DNA of 64,000 bases from VAXT01 sp963728535 (GTDB lineage Bacteria; Actinomycetota; Thermoleophilia; Gaiellales; Gaiellaceae). Made by a program: the position numbers and the translations under genes. Below, piece after piece: positions 53,080-61,798 of the stretch; positions within the stretch are counted from its first letter, which is position 1; each line of letters begins with the position of its first letter. The DNA lies in NCBI GenBank assembly GCA_963728535.1, contig CAVSKK010000001.1, positions 558,001 to 622,000 of the forward strand, written 5' to 3'. Below the pieces are notes generated by a model. The model did no database searches, was not told the origin of the DNA, and was given only the letters and a program-made list of their open reading frames with translations.

Positions 53080-54180
53080 ATGACGATCCCCTGGGTACGC
53101 ACATCGCGGCGGGTTTCGGTCGTGGCAATCGCCGCGGCCGGCGTGGCCGTGCTTGCGCCCGGTTCCGCGGTTCCCGCTCAGACGGACACCGTCGCCGCTT
53201 GGGCTGCTCCCACACCGTCGGAAGGAGCCGTCCTCGGCGTTGCCGCGAAGACCCAGCTCTCCGTGAGCCTCGCGGCCAGCACGCTCGTTCCGAACGTCGG
53301 CGCTCGGATCAGGACGAGCGGCGCGCTGCCCGCGGGCGCTGTGCTCAGCCACACGGACGGGAACACGGCGAAGGCGAGATTCAAATGGACCCCGCGTGTG
53401 TCGCAGGTCGGTCAGTACCGGGTGACGTTCACCGCCTCGACCGACGCTCCGGCCGGTGGGGCTCAGCGCACCCTCGTGATCCGCGTCGGCCGCGCGAACA
53501 AGCCTCCGCCCGGGTCGGCGAATCCGCCGGGCGTCTATCCGCAGAGCACGGTGCTCAGCCAAAGATCCACGGAGACGTACCGCTGGGCCTTCGTTCGGCG
53601 GCATACCGTCGCGCGCTCGGGCCCGTCACGGGGCGGGCGGGCTGTGTCCAAGATCTCGTATCGGACGCCGGAGCTCTACCGGAACGCGATCCAGGTGCTG
53701 GACAGCGTCACGTACGCCAACCGCTCGACGTGGATCCGCATCAGGCTGTCGAAGCTGCCGAACGGGTCGACCGGCTGGGTGCAGCGTGGCAAGCTCGACG
53801 TCTTTCAGACGGTTCGCACTCGGATGACGATCAGCCATGCCCGAATGCGGGCGACGCTCTACAAGCGCGGCAGGGTGATCTTCAGCGCCAGGGTGGGCGT
53901 CGGGCAATCACACTGGCCGACGCCTCGCGGTGACTTCTACATTCGCGAGAAGCTCTCGGGCTACTACGCGCCGGCCTACGGGCCGCGCGCCTTCGGGCTG
54001 AACGCGCGCTCGACGGTGCTGACAGATTGGCCGGGCGGCGGGTTTGTCGGGATCCACGGTACGAACCAGCCACAGATCCTTCCGGGCCGCGTCTCGCACG
54101 GCTGCGTGCGAATGAACAACGCCTCGATTATGCGGCTCTACCGGTTGATGCCGATCGGCACGCCGGTTCATATCTCCTAG
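53080..54180 (+). CDS. L,D-transpeptidase (YkuD), second of a tandem pair
   Basis: 366 residues, ATG 53080, about 32 bases after a TAGAAT hexamer (53042-53047). A signal peptide (about 1-33, ending 'SAVPAQ') is followed by the same domain order as the preceding gene: beta sandwich, Pro-rich link ('NKPPPGSANPPG'), SH3-like domain and YkuD domain with 'GGFVGIHGTNQPQILPGRVSHGCVRMNNASI'. The catalytic Cys is present. The tandem pair arose by duplication; the N-terminal domains have diverged more than the catalytic ones. Confidence 0.92.
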   Translation: MTIPWVRTSRRVSVVAIAAAGVAVLAPGSAVPAQTDTVAAWAAPTPSEGAVLGVAAKTQLSVSLAASTLVPNVGARIRTSGALPAGAVLSHTDGNTAKARFKWTPRVSQVGQYRVTFTASTDAPAGGAQRTLVIRVGRANKPPPGSANPPGVYPQSTVLSQRSTETYRWAFVRRHTVARSGPSRGGRAVSKISYRTPELYRNAIQVLDSVTYANRSTWIRIRLSKLPNGSTGWVQRGKLDVFQTVRTRMTISHARMRATLYKRGRVIFSARVGVGQSHWPTPRGDFYIREKLSGYYAPAYGPRAFGLNARSTVLTDWPGGGFVGIHGTNQPQILPGRVSHGCVRMNNASIMRLYRLMPIGTPVHIS

Positions 54181-54210
54181 CGCTCGTCCGTTCCCGACCC
54201 GGCCCCTCTT

Positions 54211-54216
54211 TACACT
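54211..54216 (+). promoter_or_regulatory. Probable -10 element of recO
   Basis: TACACT ends 6 bases before the ATG at 54223. The usual spacing favours that ATG over the GTG at 54220. Confidence 0.5.
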
Positions 54217-54222
54217 GAGGTG

Positions 54223-54960
54223 ATGGCTGGACGCGGCTATAAGACCGAAGCCGTCGTCCTGCGCTCGATTCGCTTCGGCGAGGCCGACCGGGTGCTCCAT
54301 CTGTACACCCTTGAGCGCGGGCGGGTGGGAGCGGTTGCGAAGGGCGTTCGGCGGACGAAGTCGCGCTTCGGCGCCCGGCTCGAGCCGCTGAGCCACGTCG
54401 AGCTGATGCTCCACCAGGGAGGGGGCGAGCTGGCCACGGTCACCGGTGCATCGCTTGTCCGCCCTCATTCCGAGGCGCGCGAGAATTCCTATCGGCTCTC
54501 GGTCGGCCTCGTCGGCCTCGAGGCGATGCTGCGGCTCTTCACCGAGCAGGAGCGGAGCGCAAAGGCGTTCGAGGCGCTAACGCGCTTTCTGGACGTGCTC
54601 GACGAGGCCGAGGTGCACGCCGCGGAGCCGCCGCTCGACCCGCTCGTGCTCTCGTTCCAGCTGAAGCTGCTCTGGCTCTCCGGCTACCTGCCGCATCTGA
54701 CGAGCTGCGCCGAGTGTGGGTCGGAAGGACCGCTGGTCGGCTACTCGCCGCGGGCCGGCGGGGCCGTCTGCGAGCGCTGCGCGTCCGACTCGTTGCCGCT
54801 CTCGGCCGAGGGCATCCACGGGATCGAGGGTCTCCTCGGAACCCCACTCGCCGATGCGGAGATCTCGAAGCGAGCCGCCCGCGAGGCGCTACGAGTGATC
54901 ACCTCGTCGTACGAGTACCACGGTGGCTTCCGCCTCCGCACAGTGGCCGCGCGCGCCTAG
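54223..54960 (+). CDS. recO: DNA repair protein RecO
   Basis: 245 residues. It begins 'YKTEAVVLRSIRFGEADRVLHLYTLERG', an OB-fold, with 'AVAKGVRRTKSRFGARLEPLSHVELML' following. A zinc finger is visible as 'CAECGSEGPLVGYSPRAGGAVCERC', and the helical C-terminus matches the family. RecO loads RecA with RecF and RecR. Here it precedes the glycyl-tRNA synthetase genes, a common order (recO-glyQ-glyS). Confidence 0.94.
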   Translation: MAGRGYKTEAVVLRSIRFGEADRVLHLYTLERGRVGAVAKGVRRTKSRFGARLEPLSHVELMLHQGGGELATVTGASLVRPHSEARENSYRLSVGLVGLEAMLRLFTEQERSAKAFEALTRFLDVLDEAEVHAAEPPLDPLVLSFQLKLLWLSGYLPHLTSCAECGSEGPLVGYSPRAGGAVCERCASDSLPLSAEGIHGIEGLLGTPLADAEISKRAAREALRVITSSYEYHGGFRLRTVAARA

Positions 54961-54968
54961 TCCAATCC

Positions 54969-55093
54969 GACATGTCCGGTGTCAGACGCCGGACATGTCC
55001 CGCCGTTCGCGGTGCTTGACGGCGCTTTCCAGCGGCTTTGCGAGATGCGTCGTGTCTAGTCCGGCCACGGCAGGTGCCTGGCACCGGACATGG
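54969..55093. repeat. Cluster of REP-like palindromes between recO and glyQ
   Basis: GACATGTCCGG (54969-54979), a 9-base loop, then CCGGACATGTC (54989-54999): an 11 bp perfect inverted repeat. At 55073-55085 GGTGCC-T-GGCACC is followed by GGACATG, repeating the CCGGACATG core. The same core thus occurs in three places within 125 bp. It fills most of the 206 bp gap; the remainder holds nothing I recognise apart from the glyQ start. Confidence 0.6.
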
Positions 55094-55166
55094 CCTGATG
55101 GGCCACTGATTGGCGAAGCCGCGAGGCGAACCGCTCCCGTCGAGTGCGATCCGTAGTCTTCGCCCG

Positions 55167-56027
55167 GTGAACTTCCAGGACATGATCGGCGTGCTGAACG
55201 CGTACTGGGCCGAGCGCGGCGCCGTGATCATGCAGCCGTACCACACCGAGCTCGGCGCCGGCACCTCCAATCCGGCCACGTTCCTGCGCGTTCTCGACCC
55301 GAGCCAGACCGAGTGGCGAGCCGCGTACGTCGAGCCTGTGATCCGCCCGGCCGACGGGCGCTACGGCGAGAACCCGTTCCGGCTTCAGCACTACTTTCAG
55401 TACCAGGTGATCCTCAAGCCGGCGCCCGAGGACGTCCTCGATCGGTACTTCGGCTCGCTCGAGGCGCTCGGGATCGACCTCCAAAAGCACGACATTCGGC
55501 TGATCGAGGACGACTGGGAGCAACCGACGCTCGGGGCCTGGGGCCTCGGCTGGGAAGTCTGGTGCGACGGCATGGAGGTCACGCAGTTCACGTACTTCCA
55601 GCAGCTCGGCGGCATCGACGTCGAGGTCGTGCCCGCAGAGATGACGTACGGGCTCGAGCGCCTGGGGCTGTTCATCCAGGGCAAGAAGTCCGTCTTCGAG
55701 CTCGAGTGGGCTCCAGGTGTGACCTTCGGAGACGTGTACCAGGAGAACGAGCGACAGTGGTCGCGCTACAACTACGAGGAGGCGCCTGTCGACGTCCTCC
55801 AGCGGCGCTTCGACGAGCACGAGGCGGAGGCAGGGGAGCTCCTGGAGAAGCGCCTTCCGCTGCCGGCGTACGACCAGGTCCTGAAGTCGTCGCACACGTT
55901 CAACCTGCTCGACGCGAGGGGCGCGGTCTCGGTCACGGAGCGCGCCGCGTACATCGGCCGCGTCCGCAAGCTCGCGCGCCGCTTTGCCCAGCTCTATGTG
56001 GGAGCCGATGGCGACGCTCCTGGTTGA
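55167..56027 (+). CDS. glyQ: Glycyl-tRNA synthetase alpha subunit
   Basis: 286 residues from the GTG at 55167, which gives 'NFQDMIGVLNAYWAERGAVIMQPYHTELGAGTSNPATF', the normal N-terminus; an in-frame ATG at 55110 would add about 19 residues from the repeat region. Class II motifs are 'AYVEPVIRPADGRYGENPFRLQHYFQ' and 'TYFQQLGGIDVEVVPAEMTYGLERL'. It charges tRNA-Gly as an alpha2beta2 enzyme. glyS starts 20 bases before its stop. Confidence 0.95.
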   Translation: MNFQDMIGVLNAYWAERGAVIMQPYHTELGAGTSNPATFLRVLDPSQTEWRAAYVEPVIRPADGRYGENPFRLQHYFQYQVILKPAPEDVLDRYFGSLEALGIDLQKHDIRLIEDDWEQPTLGAWGLGWEVWCDGMEVTQFTYFQQLGGIDVEVVPAEMTYGLERLGLFIQGKKSVFELEWAPGVTFGDVYQENERQWSRYNYEEAPVDVLQRRFDEHEAEAGELLEKRLPLPAYDQVLKSSHTFNLLDARGAVSVTERAAYIGRVRKLARRFAQLYVGADGDAPG

Positions 56028-57864
56028 GATCGGCTGCGAGGAGCTGCCGGCGGCGGCCTGCCGCGAGGCGGAGCGTCAGCTACCGGAGCTGTGCAGGCAC
56101 GCACTCGGCGTCGATCCGACGCAGATCCTGGTCACCCCTCGCCGGCTCGCAGTGCTCGTCGAGGACGTTCCCGAGCAGACGCCGGATCAGTGGCTGAAAG
56201 GCCCGCCGGTGGCGATGAGGGAGAAGGCGGCTGCGGGCTTCGCCAAGCGGCACGGCGTCGCGGTCGACGAGCTCGAGGAGCGGGACGGCGCGCTGGGCGT
56301 CGAGGTCCCGGGCAAGGCGATCGCAGAGGTGCTCTCCGAGCAGGTGGACGCCATCCTGCGCGGCCTGTCCTTCTCGAAGACGATGCGCTGGGACGACGGC
56401 GGTCTCCGTTTCCCGCGCCCGGTTCGCTGGACGCTTGCGATGGTCGACTCGGACAAAGTCGTCGGCGAGCAGAGCTACGGCCACCGGTTCGCGTCAGGCG
56501 CGATCGAGATCCCGCAGGCGTCCGCCTACCTCGACACGCTGCGGGCAGCGGACGTGGAGCCGGATGCGTCCGAGCGCAGGCGCCAGATCGTGGAGGCGCT
56601 CGATGCGCTCGGCGGGTGGACCGACCCGAACGGCGTGCTCGAAGAGGTCGTCTACCTCGTCGAGCGGGCGGTGGTCGTGGACGGGCGGTTCGACGAGCGC
56701 TACCTGCAGCTGCCGAGCCTCGTCATCGAGACGACGATTCAACGTCACATCCGGGCGTTTCCGCTCGGCGAGAACCGGTTCGCGTTCGTCGCGAACGGCG
56801 GCGAGCCCGAAACAGTGCGCTCGGGCGTCGAGAACGTCGTCGAGGGCCGCCTGGAAGATGCCTCGTTCACGTTCGAGCGCGACGTCAAGGTGGGAATCGA
56901 CGGCCTCGCCGAGCGTCTGGGCTCGATCACGTTCTTCGCCGGCGGCGGCACGTACGCGGACAAGACCACACGCCTCGCCAGGCTCGTCGAAGCCCTCGGC
57001 GGGGGCGAGGCGGCGCTCGAGGCCGCGAGGCTTGCGAAGGCCGACCAGGCCTCCGAGCTAGTCCGGGAGTTCCCCGAGCTCGAGGGTCATGTCGGCGGGG
57101 AGTACGCACGGCTCGCCGGCTATCCCGAAGCGGTCTCGGCCGCGATCGACGAGCAGTACCTGCCCGACGCGGCCGACGCGCCGCTCCCGCAGACTGAGAC
57201 CGGGCGCGTCCTCTCCGCCGCCGACAAGATCGACACGCTCAACGTCTCCTTCGAGCTCGGCCACCGGCCGACCGGCTCTCGCGACCCCTACGGGCTCCGG
57301 CGGGCGGCGATCGGCCTCTGTCGGCTCACGACCGAGGGCAACCTCTCGATTCCCCGCGCACTCATGGAGGGCGACGTCACCGAGTTCGTCGAGGAGCGCT
57401 TCGAGGGCCTCCTGGACGCGCCGGTCGAGTACGTGCGCGCCGCGCGCCGGGCATCGGTGCGCGACCTGGGCGGTGTCGCGCGGCTGGCCCAGGCGCTCAG
57501 CGCTTTGCCCGATGAGCGGTTCGGGCCGATCCACACGGCCTACACGCGCGCGAGCAGGCTCGCGGAGAAGGAGGAAGGCGCCGCCTCCGAGCTCGACCCG
57601 GCGCTGCTCCTCGACGATGCGGAGATCGAGGTCTCGCAGGCGCTCGAGCGCGTCGATCCGCAGATCGCCGCCGCCCTGGACGCGGGCGACTTCGGCTCCG
57701 CCGTCGAAGCAGCCGCGGAGCTCGGGCCGCTGCTCGACACATTCTTCGAGAAGGTGCTCGTCCTGGCCGAAGACAGCGCCGTGCGGGCGAACCGGCTCCG
57801 CCTCCTTCTCAGCGTCCGAGACACGCTCGGGCGTCTGGGCGAGCTCTCGCAGATCCCCCGGTAG
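56008..57864 (+). CDS. glyS: Glycyl-tRNA synthetase beta subunit
   Basis: 618 residues from ATG 56008 ('ATLLVEIGCEELPAAACREAERQL'), about 60-70 shorter than most GlyS. Signatures are 'RWDDGGLRFPRPVRWTLAMVD', 'VFLP'-like segments replaced by 'RLGSITFFAGGGTYADKTTRL', the HD-like 'KADQASELVREFPELEGHVGGEYARLAG' and the tail 'FFEKVLVLAEDSAVRANRLRLL'. It binds tRNA and joins the alpha subunit. It is followed by 252 bp of non-coding DNA with an inverted repeat. Confidence 0.95.
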   Translation: MATLLVEIGCEELPAAACREAERQLPELCRHALGVDPTQILVTPRRLAVLVEDVPEQTPDQWLKGPPVAMREKAAAGFAKRHGVAVDELEERDGALGVEVPGKAIAEVLSEQVDAILRGLSFSKTMRWDDGGLRFPRPVRWTLAMVDSDKVVGEQSYGHRFASGAIEIPQASAYLDTLRAADVEPDASERRRQIVEALDALGGWTDPNGVLEEVVYLVERAVVVDGRFDERYLQLPSLVIETTIQRHIRAFPLGENRFAFVANGGEPETVRSGVENVVEGRLEDASFTFERDVKVGIDGLAERLGSITFFAGGGTYADKTTRLARLVEALGGGEAALEAARLAKADQASELVREFPELEGHVGGEYARLAGYPEAVSAAIDEQYLPDAADAPLPQTETGRVLSAADKIDTLNVSFELGHRPTGSRDPYGLRRAAIGLCRLTTEGNLSIPRALMEGDVTEFVEERFEGLLDAPVEYVRAARRASVRDLGGVARLAQALSALPDERFGPIHTAYTRASRLAEKEEGAASELDPALLLDDAEIEVSQALERVDPQIAAALDAGDFGSAVEAAAELGPLLDTFFEKVLVLAEDSAVRANRLRLLLSVRDTLGRLGELSQIPR

Positions 57865-58050
57865 AGGTACGCCCGAATGTAGAGGCACTCTCAAACGGGG
57901 CATGCAGGAAAACGCGGAAAAAGCCGCTGTAGTGATCATGCGTCCCTGCGGCACCCCGCCTTTTCAGGCATCAGGCTGCTCAGGCGTCGCTTTTGGGAAC
58001 GGCCGGCCGCAGCCGTTTCCTTCCGCCGAGTCACATCGGCAGCCGTAACA

Positions 58051-58096
58051 CCGCGTCGGACGCCTCAGAAAGGCCGCAGAGAGGCGTCCGACGCGG
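58051..58096. repeat. 16 bp perfect inverted repeat upstream of ppsR
   Basis: CCGCGTCGGACGCCTC (58051-58066) and GAGGCGTCCGACGCGG (58081-58096) are exact reverse complements around a 14-base loop. The repeat ends 8 bases before the TACCCT hexamer of ppsR. It could be an operator, the end of the glyS transcript (no T run follows) or a mobile palindrome. The other parts of the 57865-58116 gap show only a weak GC stem at about 57948-57964. Confidence 0.65.
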
Positions 58097-58104
58097 CACG
58101 GCGT

Positions 58105-58110
58105 TACCCT
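58105..58110 (+). promoter_or_regulatory. Probable -10 element of ppsR
   Basis: TACCCT lies 6 bases before the ATG at 58117, the leaderless geometry seen throughout the window. Confidence 0.5.
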
Positions 58111-58116
58111 GAGCCC

Positions 58117-58941
58117 ATGGCTCCGCAACCTGTCGAGCTCCACGTCGTCTCGGATTCGACCGGCGAGACCGCGACCCGCCTCGTGCACGCGCTGGAGGCG
58201 CAGTTTCCCGATCAGGCATTCGAGGAGATTCGCCACCCGATGGTCGAGAGCGTCGACGACCTCGAGCTCGCGGTTCTGCGCGCGAAGGGCCGGCCCGCGG
58301 TCATCATCTACACGCTCGTCGAGCCCGAGCTGCGCGAGCAGATGCGGACCCTCTGCCGGCGTGCGCGCCTGCATTACTGCGACCTGCTCGGCCAGCCGAT
58401 CGAGGCCGTCGCGAAGGTCTCGGGCATGGCCGCGACGATGCAGCCGGGCGGTCGCCATCAGCTCGACGAGACGTACTTCCGGCGCATGGAGGCGATCGAG
58501 TTCGCAGTCAAGTACGACGACGGCATGGTCGGAGGCCTGACCGAGGCGGACATCGTGCTCGTCGGCGTCTCCCGGACCTCGAAGACGCCGCTCTCGATCT
58601 ACCTCGGCTACCTCGGCTTCCGGGCGGCGAACGTGCCGCTCGTGAAGGGAATCGACCCGCCGGCCGAGCTTTTCGACATCGCTCCGGCGAAGATCATCGG
58701 GCTGAAGATCGACGCCAAGCGCCTCGCAGAGATTCGGAAGAACCGCTCGCGGCGCATGGGCGGCTCGAATCACAAGTACTCGAAGCTGCTCGAGGTCTAC
58801 GAGGAGCTCGAACAGGCGGAGGCGATCCAGCGCCGCCTCGGCTGTCCCGTGATCGACACGACCGAGCTCTCGATCGAGGAGACCGCCGCCCGCGTCATCC
58901 GGCTCGTGGAGCAGCGCCAGGCCGAGGCGCAGGCGTCCTAG
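58117..58941 (+). CDS. ppsR: Pyruvate, phosphate dikinase regulatory protein (bifunctional kinase/phosphorylase)
   Basis: 274 residues of the DUF299/PSRP family. It begins 'VELHVVSDSTGETATRLVHALEAQF', and the ADP-binding P-loop is 'VLVGVSRTSKTPLSIYLGYLGF'. 'PADLF'-type 'PPAELFDIAPAKIIGLKID' follows. The family both phosphorylates (with ADP) and dephosphorylates the active-site Thr of PPDK or PEP synthase. ppdK lies two genes downstream, so the target is most likely PPDK. Confidence 0.94.
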   Translation: MAPQPVELHVVSDSTGETATRLVHALEAQFPDQAFEEIRHPMVESVDDLELAVLRAKGRPAVIIYTLVEPELREQMRTLCRRARLHYCDLLGQPIEAVAKVSGMAATMQPGGRHQLDETYFRRMEAIEFAVKYDDGMVGGLTEADIVLVGVSRTSKTPLSIYLGYLGFRAANVPLVKGIDPPAELFDIAPAKIIGLKIDAKRLAEIRKNRSRRMGGSNHKYSKLLEVYEELEQAEAIQRRLGCPVIDTTELSIEETAARVIRLVEQRQAEAQAS

Positions 58942-58977
58942 CGTCTTTCTCCGCCCCAACCGGGCAATACTGAAACG

Positions 58978-59136
58978 ATGCCGACTGCAAAGCCGCCCGT
59001 CCCGCTCTGGCGCTGGGCCACCTGGTTCTCGATCATGGGCGCGGCGATCTTTGTCTTCTACGTGCTGCTGACGCCGATCTGGCTTGGGCTCCGCGCGCTC
59101 GCCTGGCTCGCCGACCGCAGGTCGCGACAGGCCTAA
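58978..59136 (+). CDS. 52-residue single-span membrane protein between ppsR and ppdK
   Basis: ATG 58978, TAA 59134-59136. A Pro-rich head ('MPTAKPPVPLWRWATW') is followed by one hydrophobic helix (about 17-42) and a short basic end ('LADRRSRQA'). The upstream 'CAATACTGAAACG' is a possible promoter. It resembles no family I know. Its place between a regulator and its target enzyme is notable but does not show a link. Confidence 0.55.
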   Translation: MPTAKPPVPLWRWATWFSIMGAAIFVFYVLLTPIWLGLRALAWLADRRSRQA

Positions 59137-59166
59137 ACCAGTCGCGCTATGGGAAGATTTCCGGGC

Positions 59167-61770
59167 ATGACTGCGGTCCGCTACGTCTATGCGTTCGACG
59201 AGCCCTCCGAGGGCGGCCGCGAGTTGCTCGGTGGCAAGGGGATCGGGCTCGCCGAGATGACCCAGCTCGGAGTGCCGGTACCGGCGGGTTTCACGATCAC
59301 GACCGATGCCTGTCGTGCCTACATGGCGAACGGCGGCGGGCTCCCTGACGGCCTCGAGGCCGAGATCGAGGAGCATCTCGCCGCGCTCGAGGAGAAGACC
59401 GGCAAGCGGTTCAGCGACCCTGAGGATCCGCTGCTCGTCTCCGTCCGCTCCGGGGCGGCGGTCTCGATGCCCGGGATGATGGACACGATCCTCAACCTCG
59501 GCCTGAACGACGATGCCGTCCGCGGGCTCGCCGAGCGAACCCGGAACGAGCGCCTCGCAAACGACTCGTACCGCCGGCTGATCCTGATGTACGGGGAGGT
59601 CGTCGAGAACATCCGCGGGCACCTCTTCGAGGACGCCCTCGCGAAGCTAAAGGCGAAGCGCGGCGCAGCGCAGGACGTCGACCTCACGGCCGAGGACATG
59701 GGGGAGCTGGTCGAGACCTTCAAGGGGATCTACCAGGCGGAGACGGGCAATCCGTTCCCGCAGGACGCTAGGGATCAGCTCTCGCGGGCAGTGCGCGCCG
59801 TCTTCGACTCGTGGGGCAACGCGCGCGCCCAGGTGTACCGCAAGGCGCACCACATCCCCGACGACCTCGGCACCGCGGTCAGCGTCGTCCAGATGGTGTT
59901 CGGGAACAAGGGCGAGCGCTCCGGCACCGGAGTGGCCTTCACACGCGACCCGTCCACCGGCGAGCCCGGTCTGTACGGAGAGTTTCTCGCCGATGCCCAG
60001 GGCGAGGACGTCGTTTCCGGAATCCGCACGCCGCTGCCGCTGGCGGAGATGAAGAAGACGCTTCCCGACGCGTTCGAGCAGCTGATCGACACGATGCGCC
60101 GTCTAGAGCAGCACTACCGAGACATGCAGGACATCGAGTTCACCGTCGAGGACGACCGGCTCTACCTACTCCAGACGAGAAGCGCGAAGCGGACCGCCGC
60201 AGCAGCACTGAAGGCCGCCGTGGACATGGTCGACGAGGGCCTGATCTCTCGCGAGGACGCTGTCGCGCGCATCGATCCCAACCAGCTCGATCAGCTCCTG
60301 CACCCCATGATCGACCCGAGCGCGAGCGTGGACGTGATCGCACAGGGACTCAATGCGTCGCCCGGGGCAGCCAGCGGGTACGTGGTCTTCGACGCCGATG
60401 CCGCGGTCGAGCGCAGCGCCGGGGAGGACGTGATCCTCGTCCGTTGGGAGACGACCCCCGACGACATCCACGGGATGATCGCGGCCAAGGGCATCCTGAC
60501 CGCGCACGGAGGAATGACCTCCCACGCAGCAGTCGTCGCCCGCGGGATGGGGAAGCCGTGCGTCGCCGGCTGCGAGGCGCTCTCGGTTGACGAGAAGGCG
60601 AAGAAGGCGTCACTCAACGGCCACGACCTCGGCGAGACCGACACGATCACCATCGACGGCGGCACCGGCCAGGTCATCCTCGGCACGGTCGACCTCGTCC
60701 CGCCGCACATCAACGAGGACTTCGAGACGATCCTCGACTGGGCCGACAGCTTTCGCCGCCTGAAGGTGCGTGCGAACGCAGACACGCCCGAGGATGCCGC
60801 GAAAGCCCGCGAGTTCGGAGCGCAGGGGATCGGCCTCTGCCGGACCGAGCACATGTTCATGGCGGAGGACCGGCTGCCGGTCGTGCGCGAGATGATCATG
60901 GCCTCGAGTGAAGAGGAGCGCCGGCGCGCGCTCGAGAAGCTCTTGCCTCATCAGCAGTCGGACTTCGAGGGGATCTTCGAGGCGATGGCCGGCCTCCCGG
61001 TCACGATCCGCCTGCTCGACCCGCCGCTGCACGAGTTCCTGCCTCCGATCGAGGAGGCTGCGGACGAACGGATGCGCGAGCGGATCCGGGCTCTCCAGGA
61101 GTCGAACCCGATGCTCGGCACACGCGGCTGCCGGCTCGGCCTCATGTGGCCCGAGATCTACGAGATGCAGGTGCGCGCGATCGTCCGGGCCGCGCTGGCC
61201 GTCGAGAAGCGAACCGGGGAGGCGCCGCTCGTAGAGATCATGCACCCGCTCGTCGGTTTCGGCGAAGAGCTCCATCGCCTGCGCTCGATCACGATCGCGA
61301 CGGCGGCCGAGGAGGAGGAGATCGACTACCTCGTCGGCACGATGATCGAGCTGCCGCGGGCCTGCATCTGTGCGGACGAGATCGCCGAGCACGCCGACTT
61401 CTTCTCCTTCGGGACGAACGATCTCACGCAGACCGCGCTCGGGTTCTCGCGTGACGACGCGGAGGGCAAGTTCCTCACGCGCTATCTCGAGGACGGCGTG
61501 CTCGAGCGGAACCCGTTCGAGACGATCGACCAGGCGGGAGTCGGGGAGCTGATGCGGATCGCGGTCGAGCGGGGCCGGAGCGTGAAAGGGGACATGAAGA
61601 TGGGCATCTGCGGCGAGCACGGCGGCGAGCCCGGCTCGGTCGCGTTCTGTCACCGGCTCGGTCTGGACTACGTCTCGTGCTCGCCCTACCGCGTCCCGCT
61701 TGCACGGCTGGCGGCCGCTCAGGCGGCGCTCAAGGAAGCAGGCGTGGAAGCTGTCGCGACGGGCGGCTGA
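59167..61770 (+). CDS. ppdK: Pyruvate, phosphate dikinase
   Basis: 867 residues from ATG 59167; an ATG at 59149 would add 6. N-terminal ATP-grasp: 'LLGGKGIGLAEMTQLGVPVPAGFTITT', 'RSGAAVSMPGMMDTILNLGLN', 'GNKGERSGTGVAFTRDPSTGE'. Central domain with the phospho-His: 'TAHGGMTSHAAVVARGMGKPCV', whose Thr before Ser-His is the site controlled by PpsR. C-terminal PEP/pyruvate barrel with 'GLCRTEHMF' and 'GICGEHGGEPGSVAFCHRLGLDYVSCSPYRVPLARLA' with catalytic Cys. It interconverts pyruvate, ATP, phosphate and PEP, AMP, PPi, either in gluconeogenesis or PPi-linked glycolysis. Confidence 0.96.
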   Translation: MTAVRYVYAFDEPSEGGRELLGGKGIGLAEMTQLGVPVPAGFTITTDACRAYMANGGGLPDGLEAEIEEHLAALEEKTGKRFSDPEDPLLVSVRSGAAVSMPGMMDTILNLGLNDDAVRGLAERTRNERLANDSYRRLILMYGEVVENIRGHLFEDALAKLKAKRGAAQDVDLTAEDMGELVETFKGIYQAETGNPFPQDARDQLSRAVRAVFDSWGNARAQVYRKAHHIPDDLGTAVSVVQMVFGNKGERSGTGVAFTRDPSTGEPGLYGEFLADAQGEDVVSGIRTPLPLAEMKKTLPDAFEQLIDTMRRLEQHYRDMQDIEFTVEDDRLYLLQTRSAKRTAAAALKAAVDMVDEGLISREDAVARIDPNQLDQLLHPMIDPSASVDVIAQGLNASPGAASGYVVFDADAAVERSAGEDVILVRWETTPDDIHGMIAAKGILTAHGGMTSHAAVVARGMGKPCVAGCEALSVDEKAKKASLNGHDLGETDTITIDGGTGQVILGTVDLVPPHINEDFETILDWADSFRRLKVRANADTPEDAAKAREFGAQGIGLCRTEHMFMAEDRLPVVREMIMASSEEERRRALEKLLPHQQSDFEGIFEAMAGLPVTIRLLDPPLHEFLPPIEEAADERMRERIRALQESNPMLGTRGCRLGLMWPEIYEMQVRAIVRAALAVEKRTGEAPLVEIMHPLVGFGEELHRLRSITIATAAEEEEIDYLVGTMIELPRACICADEIAEHADFFSFGTNDLTQTALGFSRDDAEGKFLTRYLEDGVLERNPFETIDQAGVGELMRIAVERGRSVKGDMKMGICGEHGGEPGSVAFCHRLGLDYVSCSPYRVPLARLAAAQAALKEAGVEAVATGG

Positions 61771-61798
61771 CGAGCCCTAGCGCAGCGGGCGCGCTCCG

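Noticed and set aside
53046..53933. Plus-strand frame of 295 codons overlapping the second L,D-transpeptidase
   Set aside because: Out of frame with a certain YkuD gene, and the residue composition is typical of a shadow frame.
55110..55166. Upstream ATG for glyQ
   Set aside because: The extra ~19 residues come from the REP-like region and are absent from the normal GlyQ N-terminus, which begins at the GTG at 55167.
57940..57966. Terminator after glyS (GCGG-CACC-CCGC then T4)
   Set aside because: A 4 bp stem and a short T stretch are too weak to annotate on their own.
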